Assembly: GCA_022578965.1 (NCBI GenBank)
Contig: MU400882.1
Coordinates: 1-27,924, forward strand
Source of the DNA: Xylaria sp. FL1777
Lineage: Eukaryota; Ascomycota; Sordariomycetes; Xylariales; Xylariaceae
Direction of reading: 5' to 3'
DNA length: 27,924 nucleotides
Part shown: positions 1 through 11,732 of the stretch, in pieces
How the letters are laid out: every line of letters begins with the position of its first letter
Numbering within the stretch: position 1 is the stretch's first letter
Translations under genes and position numbers: made by a program
Notes under the pieces: generated by a model
Seen by the model: only the letters and a program-made list of their open reading frames with translations
The model's database searches: none
Told to the model about the DNA's origin: nothing

Positions 1-48
<48 letters not shown>

Positions 49-63
49 CAAAAAAAAAAAAAA
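1..63. repeat. Poly-A tract at the window start
   Basis: A run of 47 A is followed by GC and a further run of A broken by one C. It may be a true homopolymer or an assembly edge where the read or contig stops in low-complexity sequence. There is no polyadenylation context: no coding or 3' UTR-like sequence adjoins it on either strand. Confidence 0.85.
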
Positions 64-250
64 CAAAACAATTATTAAAAGTATAAAAAAGTATATAATA
101 TAGCAAATAAAAAAGTATATTTAAAATAACTAAAAGTAAAAAAAATAACCTAAAAGTTAAAAAAAATAAGTAATATATATAGCTTAAAAAATATAAAGTA
201 TACTATATTTATTTATTTTAACAACAATTAAGCTTAACTAAATAAAATAG
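64..250. other. AT-rich spacer without recognisable feature
   Basis: Short runs of A alternate with AGTA- and TATA-type words. No frame, repeat unit or stem of note is seen. Confidence 0.5.
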
Positions 251-300
251 TTTATTATTATTTAAAAAACAGCTGTTTATTACTATTTAAAAACAACTGT
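251..300. repeat. Two-copy tandem repeat, 25-26 bp
   Basis: The segment starting TTTATTATTATTTAAAA (251) is repeated from 276 as TTTATTACTATTTAAAA. Both end in a CAGCTGT or CAACTGT word. Differences are one T/C, one G/A and one A of length, so the copies differ mainly by transitions. Confidence 0.7.
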
Positions 301-1119
301 TATTTTTATATTTAAAATAAAACGGTAGTTTTTTATAAAGTATTTTAAAATTGCAGGATATAACATTATTTGTTTAATATTAAAGCATAAGTTTTTTTAC
401 TTATATACTTATTACGCTTAAAGCTACTGAATGCTTAAAGCTATTATTTTTTTTAAGTATAATATTTAAAGCATATATATTATTTTTTTTTTTTAGTAGC
501 ATTTTATATAAATAGCAAGTTTATATTTGTTTGCTTTATAGCAATATTTTATTAAGCAATATTTTATTTATATTTATATTTAAAACAAAAAAAAGCTACT
601 AATTATTTTAGTTTAAAGGCTTTTATAGCACTTAAAACTATATATATAGTTTAATAGTATAGTTTAATAAATAAAAAAAAAAGTAATAATAAAAGTAAAA
701 GTAAAAAAAATGTAAAATTTATATAACTTAAAAAACTTAACTTTTTTCTTTTTTTACTTATATATAGAAAAAAAAAAAACATGCATAAAAAACAAAACAT
801 TTTTGCTACAAATTAGTTTTTTCTGTTTTTTTGTTATTTTATAGCTTTAAATTCTGATTTTTTTATTATAGCGTTATAATGCGTTATAAGTTTTTAGCAT
901 GTTTTGTTTTGTTTTTTTTTTTTTAAGCAGTACTATAAAAAAAAATACATAAAGCTATAATAAATTAGCTGCGCTATTATAATATACGCAGAAAAATAAT
1001 AAAACATATTTATATTGCGTTATAATAAAACAAAAAAGTTTTTGCAAACGTAGCAAATTAAAAAAAAAGCAGCTTTAGCTTTTTTTTTTCGGAAAAATAA
1101 TATAACTTTATAGCTTTAA
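301..1119. other. AT-rich stretch, nothing recognisable
   Basis: Contains poly-T and poly-A tracts (near 480, 765 and 910) and scattered AAGCTT/GCTTAA words. Frames are closed every few codons on both strands. No repeat longer than about 15 bp was picked up by eye. Confidence 0.4.
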
Positions 1120-1250
1120 AAGCTTACTGCATACTTAAAAACTTACAAAGTTCTTTTTTTCCGTTGTTATTTTTATATTTGTTCTTATTTATGCAAAAAG
1201 CTTACTATACGCTTAAAAACTTATAAGGTTTTTTTTTTTTGTTTTATTAC
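1120..1250. repeat. 79-bp direct duplication (second copy partial)
   Basis: AAGCTTACT at 1120 recurs at 1199, and about 50 bp align after each. The copies differ only by transitions: GCATAC against ATACGC, ACAAAG against ATAAGG. The tract that reads C, seven T, CC, G in the first copy is unbroken T before the G in the second. The three C-to-T differences in that tract all fall after a pyrimidine, which fits the mutation context seen across the window. Confidence 0.75.
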
Positions 1251-2030
1251 GCCTTTTATATATTTTGTAATGCAAGCTTAGTGTTTTTATAACTATTTGT
1301 TTAATCTAATTTTATATAGCATAAAGTTATATAGTATAAATAGCATTATAGTTCTTAAAACAGCAATAAAAGCATAACGCTTTTTATATTATATTATATA
1401 GTTAAACTTGCTATAAAAAACAAAAAGTTAATATATTTTGCTTTTAGCTAAACTTTTTTAGCAAAAGTTCTAATTATACTAGTAATAAATTTAATGCTGC
1501 ATAGTTTTTTAAACCTTTAGCATAAGCAGCTAATATATAGCTTATAAAATAAACTGCTTTTTTTGCTATGTTTTAGCAAAAGCTAAACTTTTAAGTGCTT
1601 TTATTAATTAAAAGCATACAAAAAAAAATAACTATATATTTTTTAAAAGCACTTTATGCTAAATGTACAACTATTATTTTATAAACAAAAAGCAAGTTTA
1701 TAAATATTAGTTATAAAAAGTTCTTTTATAAAGTTTATAATAGCTTGTTTTTATAAAACGCAAATTTAGCACACTATATAAATTTATATGCTATAATATA
1801 ACAGCTTTTTAGCGTTATTAAAATGTTTAAAGCACTAATAAAAGCAGTAAGTATTAACTAAAACTTTAATGCAGTTAATAAATTAGCAAGCTATAAAAGC
1901 AGCTATAAAGTACAAATTAAGCAAGTTTTTATTCTAAAAAAAGTTAATATATAATAAAAAAAGCAACTAAAAAAAAAAGTAAAGCACTAATAAAAAAAAA
2001 AAAGTTTATAGCAGTAAAATACAAAGCAAA
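1251..2030. other. AT-rich stretch, nothing recognisable
   Basis: A mosaic of TATAGC, AAGCA and TTTTA words with no frame longer than a few tens of codons. C is almost always preceded by a purine: in 1801-1920 I found no TpC and no GpA. Confidence 0.4.
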
Positions 2031-2136
2031 AAAAAAGAAAAAAAAAAAAAAAAAAAAAAAAAAATAAAAAAAAAAAGGCTAAAAAAAAAAAAAAAAACAA
2101 AAAAAAAAAAACAAAGCTAAAAAAAAAAAAAAAAAG
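2031..2136. repeat. Interrupted poly-A block
   Basis: More than 80% A, with long A runs broken by single G, C or T bases (GGCT, ACAAAGCT). It is strongly strand-asymmetric and low in complexity. It codes for nothing beyond poly-lysine in one frame. Confidence 0.8.
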
Positions 2137-2330
2137 AAGTTTATACTAAAAAAAAGCGTAGCCTTAAAAAAAAACATAGCTTTAAAAAGTTTTCTTACGC
2201 TTAATGCTTAGCTAAATTATTTAATATATTATTGCTTAGCAAAACTACTATAAATGTTATTTTTTAGTTAAATAGCATTTATAACGTAAAAAAAATAAAT
2301 GTTTGTTATTTTTATAGCATATAATAAAAC

Positions 2331-2460
2331 AAGCATACTAATACTATTGCTAATAAATTATAGCTTACTAAAACATAAAAATAGTAAAACAAATATACTA
2401 ATAATATTATTAATAAACTATAGCTTATAAAAATACAAAAGTAATAAAATAAGCATACTA
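2331..2460. repeat. 60-bp tandem repeat, two copies plus a partial third
   Basis: AAGCATACTA at 2331, AAATATACTA at 2391 and AAGCATACTA at 2451 mark an exact 60-bp period. The shared body is built on TAATAAA(T/C)TATAGCTTA. Most differences between copies 1 and 2 are transitions (GC against AT, T against C), with a few transversions. Confidence 0.85.
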
Positions 2461-2929
2461 AGCTTAACTATGTTATATATTAAATATATACATAAGTATT
2501 AAAATAAAACTTAAAAAAGTTTTTTTAAACTAGTTACAAAGCAAAATAGCGCTTATTATACAAAAAGCGCGCGTATACTTTATACTTTATACTGCAATAA
2601 AAACTTACGTATTTTGCTGCACTAAAAATAGCATTTATTACTACAAACTAATAAATATGCTTAAAACTAATAATAAAGTATAAAAAAATTATTGCTAAAC
2701 TAAAACATATATTTATTAATATGCTTTAAAACATTATATAAGCAACTAAGCTAAAAAACAAAAGCAATATTTTTTTTAACCACTTTGCTTTTTTTTTTGC
2801 TTTAGTAATATAATAATAATACATACTGCTACTTATAAAAAAATCTAAGTTTAAGTTTTAGCTAAAGCATAATATAAGCAATATGTTTATATTAATAAGT
2901 ATATATTTACTTGATTTTTTTTTTTTTTT
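2461..2929. other. AT-rich stretch, nothing recognisable
   Basis: Includes a short GCGCGCG word near 2566, locally unusual for this sequence, but no repeat or frame around it. Confidence 0.4.
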
Positions 2930-2952
2930 AAAGCAACACTACATGTTGCTTT
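2930..2952. repeat. 8-bp stem hairpin with 7-nt loop, beside T runs
   Basis: AAAGCAAC pairs perfectly with GTTGCTTT, with a T run on both sides. The shape resembles an intrinsic terminator, but no gene lies upstream on either strand and the setting looks eukaryotic. I therefore treat it as a simple inverted repeat. Confidence 0.5.
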
Positions 2953-5900
2953 TTTTTATATAATATATAGCGCTATTAATATTACTTTTTTATATTTTTT
3001 TTTTTACTAACGTTTTACTAAAAAGCGTTTTTTTTTAAAAAAGCATTAAATATACAAAACATATAAAGCATTTTTGTTATATACTTTTTGCTTTTTATTC
3101 GTTTTAAACATAAATTAGTTCTTAAAAAACTTTTGTTTTAAGCAAGCATTACTTTTTTACGTATTTATTATAACTATTGTTTGTACTTATATATTTGCTT
3201 ATTTTAACTTAGGTTTTTTTGCGTAAAAACGCTACTAAGCTGCTTTATAAATAATTTGCTTTTTTTTCTCTTTTTTTTTAACTTTTTTTGCTTTTTAAAA
3301 AGCATGCTTGCTAAAGCTAAAATTTTATACTACTTATATATATTTTTTCCTTTTGCTTGCAATTTTTTTAGCTTTTTTTATTGTTTTTTTAAAGTAAGTT
3401 TTACTTATAAAACTTAACTAGCTTGCTATGCTTTCTTTTTTTATTGCAGCTTTTCTAAGCAAAGTTTTAAGTAGCTTTATAAGTTTTTACTTTTTTGCTT
3501 TTTTTATATATTATAATATATATACTAAGCTTATTATTTATAAAAAAAGCATAAAACATACAAAAGCTATAGTTTTTTTGCGCTTTAATAATGTAGCACT
3601 ATTAAACAATATATTTATTTTTTACAAGTTTAGTTTTATAAAAAATAGCTGCTTATTATAAGTACTATAAGCGCATAGTACAAAAAACTAGCTTAATATA
3701 GCAATTTAACAGTAGCTATATAGCGCTTTTAGTTTTAAGCAACAAAAACAATAATTTTATAGCTTTATACGCAGCTTTTAGCTTTTAAACAAAAAATTCC
3801 ATAAAAACTTTTTGCCTTTTTTTTTTTTATATTAAATTATTTATAGTTTTATTAAAAAATATAGCTTATTATTTATTTTACGATTTAAAAAAATAAAACT
3901 ATTATAACAAGTTTATAAAGTATTTAAAATAAAAAAGCATATGCTTATATAATAATAATAATTATAATTTATATATTAACTTTTTTTAAAGCATAAAAGT
4001 TTAACAGTTAGCAATTAGCAATAAAAGCATTAAAAATAAGCATAACTTTTATATAGTGTTATAAAACTGCAAAAAGTATTAAACTTGCGTAAAAATCTTA
4101 AAATAGCACAAAAACAAAGTATTTGCACAATTTACAAAAAAGTTAAACATTTACCCTAGCTTAACGTTTATTGTTTTAAAAAAAGCACTATTTTTATTTT
4201 GCTATTTTATAAGCTTATTTACTATTACTACTAAAAAAATAGTTTTTTCTAGTAATTAAAAGCTATAAAAAAGCTATAGCAAGCTTTAAAAACTTAAAAT
4301 AAAATAGTGCACTAAAAATAAAAATACTATAAAAAAAAGCAATATTAAAATAAAAAACCTACTAGCACTTATACATAAAATAACAACTTTATTAATAAAA
4401 AACTAGCTTATTACTAAAGCAAAAACTAAATTATTTCTAGTTATATATTATATAAAGCATAAACATATACTAAAACTTTTTATAAATTAAGTATAAAAAA
4501 ATTAATTTATATTATTATGCTAATTATACTGCTTTATTTTTTGTTTTTATTATTACATAATATAAAAACGTTATAGTTTTATTACTAAGCAAAACTTAAT
4601 TAGTTATATATAAACTTAAGCATATATTATAATTTATACTTAAACTTTTTTATGTAAACTTTTATATATATATACGTTTAGCTATAAAAACTTTTTTATA
4701 TAAAGCTAGCTATAAAACCTCTTTTATAAAAAAAAAAAAAAAATAACTATTATTTTTAGCATACTATAATTTATAAATACTTGCATTACATAAATAATTA
4801 TAACACTAAAATACATATATTATTTTTTTGCATATTTAATGCGCTAACGTAAATACATTAAGCATAATATATTAACTGCATTTTTATTCATTAGAATTTT
4901 TTTTTTTTAAAGTATTTTTATTTGCTTAACAAGTTTATATATTATATTTAGTGCTTTTATAAATATTATACTATTTTTAACCTGTTTATGCCTTTTTTAT
5001 TAAATTACTTTTTTTTTTTTTTTTTTTACATTTTATTACTTTTTTTTCTTTTGTTTTTAGTATTTTTTAACTATTTAATATTATATGCGGTTTTTTATGT
5101 AATAATTACTTTTGTTTTATTTTGCTATACTTACTACTTTTATAATTATTTTTTTAAAGCGTTTTTACATATTAACGCAAAATAACTAACTAATATATAA
5201 TTTTCTGTGCTTTTTTTATTATAAAGTTTATTAAGTTTAATATAACTGTTTTTAAGCTTTTAAAATACGTATATATTTTATTTTTTTTTAAACTTAATTG
5301 CTTTTTTGCTTTAAGTAAAATAATTCGTATTTTTGCTATTAAAACTAAAAGTAGCTTTTTAAAATTAACTAATAATATTTTTGCTATTTTTTAAACTTTT
5401 TTAGCAAATAAAATTCTTTTTATATAAAAAAGCATAAGCTTAGCTGCTTTAAAGCTAAATTAAATATTATTTTTTATAAAAGCTTATTAAAACACATTTA
5501 AAAATACAGCTAAAAAATCTGCTTTATTTATATAAATTAAATATTGCTATATAAACTGTTTTATATATTGTTTATAATACTATTAAAAAACATAAAAAAA
5601 AACTAAATTAAAAAACTAAAGCTTATAAAACAAATAAGCTAATATTTAAAAAGAAAATATATTGTTAGTATAGCAATATTTTTTAAATTTTGTTATATAA
5701 TAGCTTTTTTAAACATTTAAAATTAAAAAGCATTTAGTTTTTTTAATATAGCTTTTTATATAAGCATTAAAGTATTAAATTTAGTTTTTAGCTATTTTAA
5801 ATATACTGCAGCTATTTTTAAACAAAGCAATAGCTTAGTTAGCTAGTAGTTTTTTGTTGCAATATTATAATATTAAATATACTTTACTTAAAAAAATAAA

Positions 5901-7449
5901 ATATAATAGCACTGCTTAACTTTAGAAATTAATAGCTTAATTTACTATTATTTATACTTTGCTTTTTAGCTTTGCTTACTTAAAACGTTTACATTTTTTA
6001 GCGCTAATTACTACTATTAAGCTAATACTTTTGCATATTTAAAACCTTATTTTACTAAAGTTATAAATATTTTTTGCTTATATACTATATTTTATAATAG
6101 TTTAGCTAACTTATATAAACTATTTTTAATAAGTTTTAAAATTTTTATTATAAGCTAGCTATTTATATTAACATTAATGCTTACACGTTTAAAAAACTAA
6201 TAATTAAGTTCTAAAGTTTAAAGCTGCATTATTGCTAGCTAAAAATGCATTATAATTACATAAAAAAAAATTAGCAATATATTTCTTATAAGCAAGCTAA
6301 AAAAAAAACGCTTATATAAGTTAATTAATATTACGTTATACTATTGTTTTATTTTTAACTATTGTTTTAATTTAGCATAACTATTAGCTTTTTAGCTTTA
6401 AGTTTTTTATTAAAACGTTATATAAAAATACCTATTAACATAAAAAACATATAAAAATTCGTTTTTTTGCTTAAAAAGCTAATTTGTAATTTGCTTGTAT
6501 TTTTATAGTAAAAAATAATACTAAAAAAAAAAAACATAAAAAAAAAAAATAAAAATTTTTAAAACTAAAATTTAAATACTTAAGCAATGCTATTTAAAAT
6601 TTAAAACGTTTTTTAGCTACTTTTTTATTGTTTTTAAAAAAGAAATATAATTTAAACAAAAAACAAAAGAAAAAAAACTATATATATATATATAAAACCA
6701 AAAGCTTTATAAAACAAATAAAACATTTAGTAAGCACTAAAAAAATAAAAACAAACGTTTATAAAATAAAAAAAGTTTTATTATAAAAAATGCAATAAAT
6801 TTAATAGCTCAAAAAAGTATAAAAAAGTTAATACAATTATAAACGTTAAAAAAACGTAGTAGTAATAAGTTAAGTTTATTGCGCTAATAATAATATAAAC
6901 AATATAGTAAAACTAGCTATAATGCAAAAACTTATAATAAAAATATAAAAACAAATAATAAATTAAAATCTAATTAATTTTTAATAATAAATGCTTTAGT
7001 TATAAAGTTATTAATAATTAAACTTAATAAAATAATAAAAAGTATATTATTTGCTTATAAACTACGTTAAATATTAAAAGTTATTATAAGCACATAAAAA
7101 ATTACTAAAAACATATAACATTTATAGCTATATAATAAATAACTTTATAACTACTAGTTATAATATAGTTTTAAACTAGCTATTTAAACTAAAATCAAGT
7201 ACTTTATTTAAAAATATTAATAGCTTAATTATAAAACTAATAGTTATTATGCTATTTATGCTATATGTTTATATACCTTAAAAAATTTATATAGTAATAT
7301 ATATATAAATATCTCTACAACTGTTAGCTTTACAAAAAAGCTATTAATATTTTTAAATAGCTTTTTTCATTTAAAACTAAACAATATATCTTTTGTTAAA
7401 ATATAATAAATAGTTATAAAATTGTTTATTATATAGCTATAAGCATTAT
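2953..7449. other. 4.5-kb AT-rich stretch without genes
   Basis: Two open frames of 77 and 65 codons (3428-3661 and 4988-5185, plus strand) are just phenylalanine, leucine, tyrosine, isoleucine and lysine encoded by T- and A-rich sequence. Neither has a motif, an upstream signal or a conserved-looking neighbour. A (TA)8 run lies at 6679-6694, and A-rich patches lie near 4731 and 6530. I saw no tandem array in this stretch. Confidence 0.45.
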
Positions 7450-7510
7450 ATATTTATATTAATTTTTTATATATTTATATTAATTTTTTATATATTTATA
7501 TTAATTTTTT
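7450..7510. repeat. 21-bp tandem repeat, three copies
   Basis: TATTTATATTAATTTTTT starts at 7451, 7472 and 7493, giving an exact 21-bp period with no differences in this core. The copies are identical, so this duplication is recent compared with the other arrays here. It contains no G or C, so C-to-T mutation cannot be scored. Confidence 0.9.
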
Positions 7511-7539
7511 AAAAAAATTGCTATAAACATATAACGCTT

Positions 7540-7720
7540 TTATTAACTTTATTCCAAAAAAGTAATACATACTATATTTTCTTATTTATTTAATATTATT
7601 TATTTCTTATTTCTTTTTATATATTTTATTAATTTAATTCTGTTTATATACTTTACTTTATTAATACTAAAAACATATTTATTATATATTTTAATTTTAT
7701 AATTTTAATTAACTTTTATA
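7540..7720. other. T-rich patch that retains TpC
   Basis: In 7551-7640, six of eight C follow a pyrimidine (mostly in TTCTT), against one in 33 in lines counted elsewhere. G is nearly absent and GpC is missing altogether. The pattern suggests sequence of separate origin or one spared the mutation process, possibly expanded by slippage. Confidence 0.45.
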
Positions 7721-9340
7721 TTATATAATGTTTTTTTAAGCTTTTAAGCTTTAGTTGTTTTATAAGTGCGCTTTTACTTTAAATAATTTATTTTATTATT
7801 AAAAAAAACAACGTACGTTTTATTATTTTTTCTTTTATTTACTTTTGCTACGTAATAAGCTATTTGCTGCTTTTATAATTACTTTAATTTGCTAATATTT
7901 TATATTTAATTATAGTAGCAATAATATTTTTTCATTTTATAGCTTTAGTAATAATAATGCTTATTTTTACTTTTTTAGCACTATTTTATACTTATATAGC
8001 TATAAAAAGCTTAATAAGCTAACATAAAAAAACTATACTAATTATAAAATTTTCTTTAGCAATACTTTTTATAATTTACTAAAGCTTTAATATATATAAA
8101 TGCTTATATTTAACCTAAAAACTAGTTTTATTTTTATCTTTTTAATATTTTAGTTCGCTAAATTGTTTTATACTGCTAACTTGCTAATTACTACTTAAAA
8201 AAAATTTAAATTAGCTTTAAAGTTAATTCATAAAATTATAAAAAAAAATCAATAGCTTTTTATAAACTTAGTTTATTTATATAAACGCATATATTAATAA
8301 AAATATAAACAAAAATAGTTATTATTAAATTTAAATAACTATAACTTTTTTTCTTTATATTTATTGCTTTAAAGTTTACTAGCAAAATTACTTATATTAA
8401 GTTTAATTAAAAACGCTTTATTTATAATAGCATTGCTTAAATAAACTTTTTTTGTGCTAGCTTTACTATTTAAAGCAAGCATTTTGTTAGCTAGCTACTA
8501 TTTACTGTTTTTAGTTTTAAAAACCATTTTTAACCTACTTATTTTAAGCAACTTATTTTTTATAGCTAATATACTTTTTAATTATATTAATTTATTTACA
8601 AAAAATAATAAGTTTAATATTATTAAAAACTACTTATATTTGTTTAAAAAACAACTAATTTAATTTTTTATTTAATATAATTAATTTAAACAAGTTAAAA
8701 AAAATAAAAGCAAAAAACTTTAATAGCAAAAGTTTTAAAAAACTAGCTATAAATAAATAGTTATTACTAAAGCTATAAATAAAAGTTAATAGTTATTATA
8801 ATTATACAAAAATATAAAACATTATTAATATAATTATAGCTTTAATTTTAAACCTTTTTACTTACTTTTTTTTTTGCAAGCTTATAAACTTAATAAAAGC
8901 AACTATTAAATTAACTAGCTACTAAGTTAATATTTAAGCTTAAAATATTTAAAACATAATAAAACAGCAATATAAAAAATCTATTTTTACTTAAAATAAT
9001 ATTTAAATTTTTAATACTTAACTATAACTTTATAAGTTTACGTTTTAACATTAAATAATTAAAATTGCTAAAATTAGCATAACAACTTTAACTTATTAAA
9101 TAATTAGCACTTTATTTGCAAAATACAAATATAATAAAAAACATAAAAACTAACAATACTATAACAATATAGCAGCGTTTTAATAAAAAACGCAAAGCTA
9201 ACAAACTTATTAATTTAAAAAAGATTATAAATAAGCTTATAAAACTAATATTATAACTATTAGCAAACAAAAAGTAAGCAAAAGGATTTTTTTTTTAAAA
9301 AAACGCAAAAAAAGTGCAGCTAATATGCTAAATATATAAT
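7721..9340. other. AT-rich stretch, nothing recognisable
   Basis: One 69-codon frame at 8454-8663 (plus) is hydrophobic low-complexity sequence without a motif. It lies in sequence of the same composition as its surroundings, so I do not call it a gene. No repeat unit was seen. Confidence 0.4.
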
Positions 9341-9440
9341 ATAGCAAAAAACCAGCATAAAGCAAAAACTAGCAACAAAAATAAAAAAAAACAAAAAAAG
9401 AAAAAAAAAAGCAAATAAAAAAAAAAAAACTAGCAAAAAG
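9341..9440. repeat. A-rich low-complexity patch
   Basis: Long A runs are separated by single GC, AC or G bases, as at 2031-2136. It is followed by an imperfect inverted repeat around AAAAAGCTTTTTTGCGC. Confidence 0.6.
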
Positions 9441-9874
9441 CTTTTTTGCGCTTTTTAGCAAAACAAAAAGTCTAAAAGCTTTAAAAAAAAAAGTTCTTTT
9501 GCTTTTTAACTTTACTTTTTATTTAGCAAGCTAATTAATAAAAACTAATGTTTATAAAGTAATAAAGCTTTAAAATAGCAGTATAAACATTGTTGTATAA
9601 AGTTTTTATTTAGCTTTTTATATAGGTTTTTTTATAAGTATACAAGTAAAAAAACAGCACTATTAAGCTATATAGCAGGTTTTTTTTACTTTATAGTATT
9701 AAGTGCAAAAAAAAAGCAAACATAACGCACTTAACGTTTTACTATAAATGCTTGCATTTTATTTAAGCTATATTTTTTTTTTTGTTTTCGTTTAAATTTT
9801 TTATTATAATAACTTTTTATATTTTATAACTACTTTTTTTCTTTTTTTTCTAGTATTTTTTTTTTACTAAAAAT
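9441..9874. other. AT-rich stretch leading to the 28-bp array
   Basis: No frame or repeat is recognisable apart from an ordinary T-rich run at 9770-9870. Confidence 0.4.
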
Positions 9875-10042
9875 TGCTATTATTACTATATTATTTTATA
9901 ACTACTATTATTATTTTATTATTAAATAACTGCTATAATTATTATATTATTTATTAACTGCTATAATTATTATATTGTTAATTAACTGCTATTATTATTA
10001 TATTATTAACTAATTGCTATAATTATTATATTGTTAAATAAT
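9875..10042. repeat. 28-bp minisatellite, six copies (array 1)
   Basis: TGCTAT or TACTAT recurs at 9875, 9903, 9931, 9959, 9987 and 10015, an exact 28-bp period. The unit begins TGCTATAATTATTATATT and ends in a TTAA(A/T)TAAC-like segment. Copies differ by single substitutions (ATAATT against ATTATT, GTTA against ATTA, TGCTAT against TACTAT). The same unit forms a second array at 11593-11732, so the two share an origin. Confidence 0.92.
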
Positions 10043-10518
10043 ATTATAACAAAAACAAAATGCAAATATTAATATTTTTTAAATTAAAACAAAACAACTA
10101 AGCAACAAATTAAAGTTTAAAAAACTTAGTTTTTTTAAAGTTAAAAAAATTATTTTATTTATTAACTATAAACTATTATTACTAAAAAATATACAAATTT
10201 ACCTAGTTTTTTATATTTTTTTACTAGAATTAATGCTTATTAATATACTTATTAAAATATAATTAAAAATAAAAACAAACTAAAACGTTTATAAAATAAA
10301 AAATATACTAAATTTTTGTTAAAATAACAACAATATTAAATACTTTATTAAATAAAAAAAATACTTATATACTAATAATACTTAAAAACCTAAAAAATAC
10401 TTAAAAACTATTATAACAATTATAAATTAGTTTTATTGCTAATATTTTAACTGCTTAAAACTAAAAAAAAAAAATTAGCTTTAAAAAAAACATCTAAAAA
10501 ATTTTAATTAAACTTAAA
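10043..10518. other. AT-rich stretch, nothing recognisable
   Basis: No frame, repeat or stem of note. Words such as ACTTAAAAAC recur loosely but without a fixed period. Confidence 0.4.
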
Positions 10519-10540
10519 TAAAGCAGCTTGCGCTGCTTTA
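10519..10540. repeat. 9-bp perfect stem hairpin, GC-rich for its setting
   Basis: TAAAGCAGC (10519-10527) pairs with GCTGCTTTA (10532-10540) around the loop TTGC. It is followed by AGCTTGC and a T run. It resembles a factor-independent terminator, but no transcribed gene is recognisable nearby, so I call only the inverted repeat. Confidence 0.6.
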
Positions 10541-11228
10541 GCTTGCTTTTTTTATTATTTTTGCTTTTTTGCTAACGCTTTTTGTTCTTTTTTAATATGC
10601 TTTATTTTGTTTAATTTATTTAAAAACTAAAGCTTTTGCTAAACTATTTTAATACTTTTTGCTTTTAAAAAACGTTTTTGTATATAAAACTAAGCTAGCT
10701 TATTTAAAACAAAATTAAAACTATTTTAAGCTTGTTTTAGTTCTTTTTAAACTAAAAGCAACTATTGCTTTGCTTGTTTTTCTTTTTTTTTAAAACAATA
10801 GTACTTAAAAACTATATTATTAATTAAATTAATTAAAACTTCTAATTTATTACAAAAATAGCTAGCGTATATATACTTAAAGCAGCAAAACATATTATTT
10901 ATTATTTTATATATTAATAATTAATTAAAGCAGTAAAAACAAAGCATAACTTTATAACTAGTAAAGTTAATAAAAAAAACAAAAACAAATTTTTGCTTTA
11001 TTTTTAATAAGCAGTTAGTTTTTTTAATATGCTTTAACATTTTAACGCGCAAAAAAAAAAAAAAAAAAATACTTACGGAAAATTATTAAAACAATAATTT
11101 TAAAAAAAAAGAAATAATATTATAAAATTAGCACTAAAGTAGCTTTTAAAGCAGCTTAATGCTTTTATATATATTTAGTACTTTTTTTTTGCTAATTAAA
11201 ACTAAATTATATAATAGCTTACTTAGCT
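10541..11228. other. AT-rich stretch between the minisatellite arrays
   Basis: A run of 20 A lies near 11051-11070. No frame or repeat unit is recognisable. Confidence 0.4.
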
Positions 11229-11304
11229 TACTAAACTTATAGTAATTTAGTGCTTATTAAACTTATAATAATTTAATGCTTATTAAACTTGCAGTAATTT
11301 AAAA
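11229..11304. repeat. 26-bp tandem repeat, three copies
   Basis: TAAACTT starts at 11232, 11258 and 11284, a period of exactly 26 bp. The unit runs through TATAGTAATTTAGTGCT. Copies differ by AGT against AAT and TAGTG against TAATG, both G/A transitions, and by TATAG against TGCAG. Confidence 0.88.
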
Positions 11305-11592
11305 AAAAAATCTTTACTTTTTTTATTTTTTTTTTGTTTATATAATTATATTTTTTTTATAACTAATTACTTACTTAGTTTTAGCTTTTTAGCTATTAAT
11401 TTTTTTATAACTACTAAGTACTAATATATTTATTACTTTTAATTTTTTAAAACTTTTATTAATGCATAGTAATAAAAGTACTTTAAAAACTTCCTTAATA
11501 AACTACTGCTAAAGATTTTATTATTGCTTACAAATTAAAACCCTAAAAATAAACTTATTATATTAATATATAATAAGTTTATTATAAATAAT
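11305..11592. other. AT-rich spacer
   Basis: Contains a single CCCTAAA word at 11541, which is not part of a telomere-type array. A short palindrome of TTATTATATTAATATAATAA type lies around 11555-11580. Confidence 0.4.
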
Positions 11593-11732
11593 AGCTATAA
11601 TTATTATATTGTTAAATAACTATTATTATTATTATATTATTAAATAACTACTATTATTATTATATTGTTAACTAACTGCTATAATTATTAAATTGTTAAA
11701 TAACTGCTATTATTATTATTTTAAGTTATGTT
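11593..11732. repeat. 28-bp minisatellite, five copies (array 2)
   Basis: Copies start at 11593, 11621, 11649, 11677 and 11705, an exact 28-bp period. The unit is the same as at 9875-10042 (TGCTATAATTATTATATT followed by GTTAAATAAC). The two arrays lie 1.6 kb apart in the same orientation with unrelated sequence between them. This implies segmental duplication, or dispersal of the unit followed by local expansion. Confidence 0.9.

Noticed and set aside
3428..3661. 77-codon open frame, plus strand
   Set aside because: Hydrophobic low-complexity translation with no motif. Codons are just T- and A-rich words and the composition is that of the flanks. A frame of this length is expected by chance in 28 kb.
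4988..5185. 65-codon open frame, plus strand
   Set aside because: Mostly phenylalanine, leucine and tyrosine from a T run. It looks like a membrane segment only because TTT and TTA code for F and L.
6679..6694. TATA runs as promoters
   Set aside because: TATA words occur in almost every line, so they carry no information here.
8454..8663. 69-codon open frame starting near TTTGTGCTAGC, plus strand
   Set aside because: No motif or signal and no composition change at its edges. The supposed membrane segments follow from AT-rich codons.
10519..10560. Hairpin followed by T run as an intrinsic terminator (also 2930-2960)
   Set aside because: No upstream gene, the setting looks eukaryotic, and T runs are everywhere in this sequence.
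11541..11548. CCCTAAAA, and TAGGG at 18437, as telomere repeats
   Set aside because: Single words, not tandem arrays, and both lie inside the window.
9875..11732. 28-bp repeats as a CRISPR array
   Set aside because: Units abut with no spacers, and the unit is AT-only simple-looking sequence. No cas gene is present.
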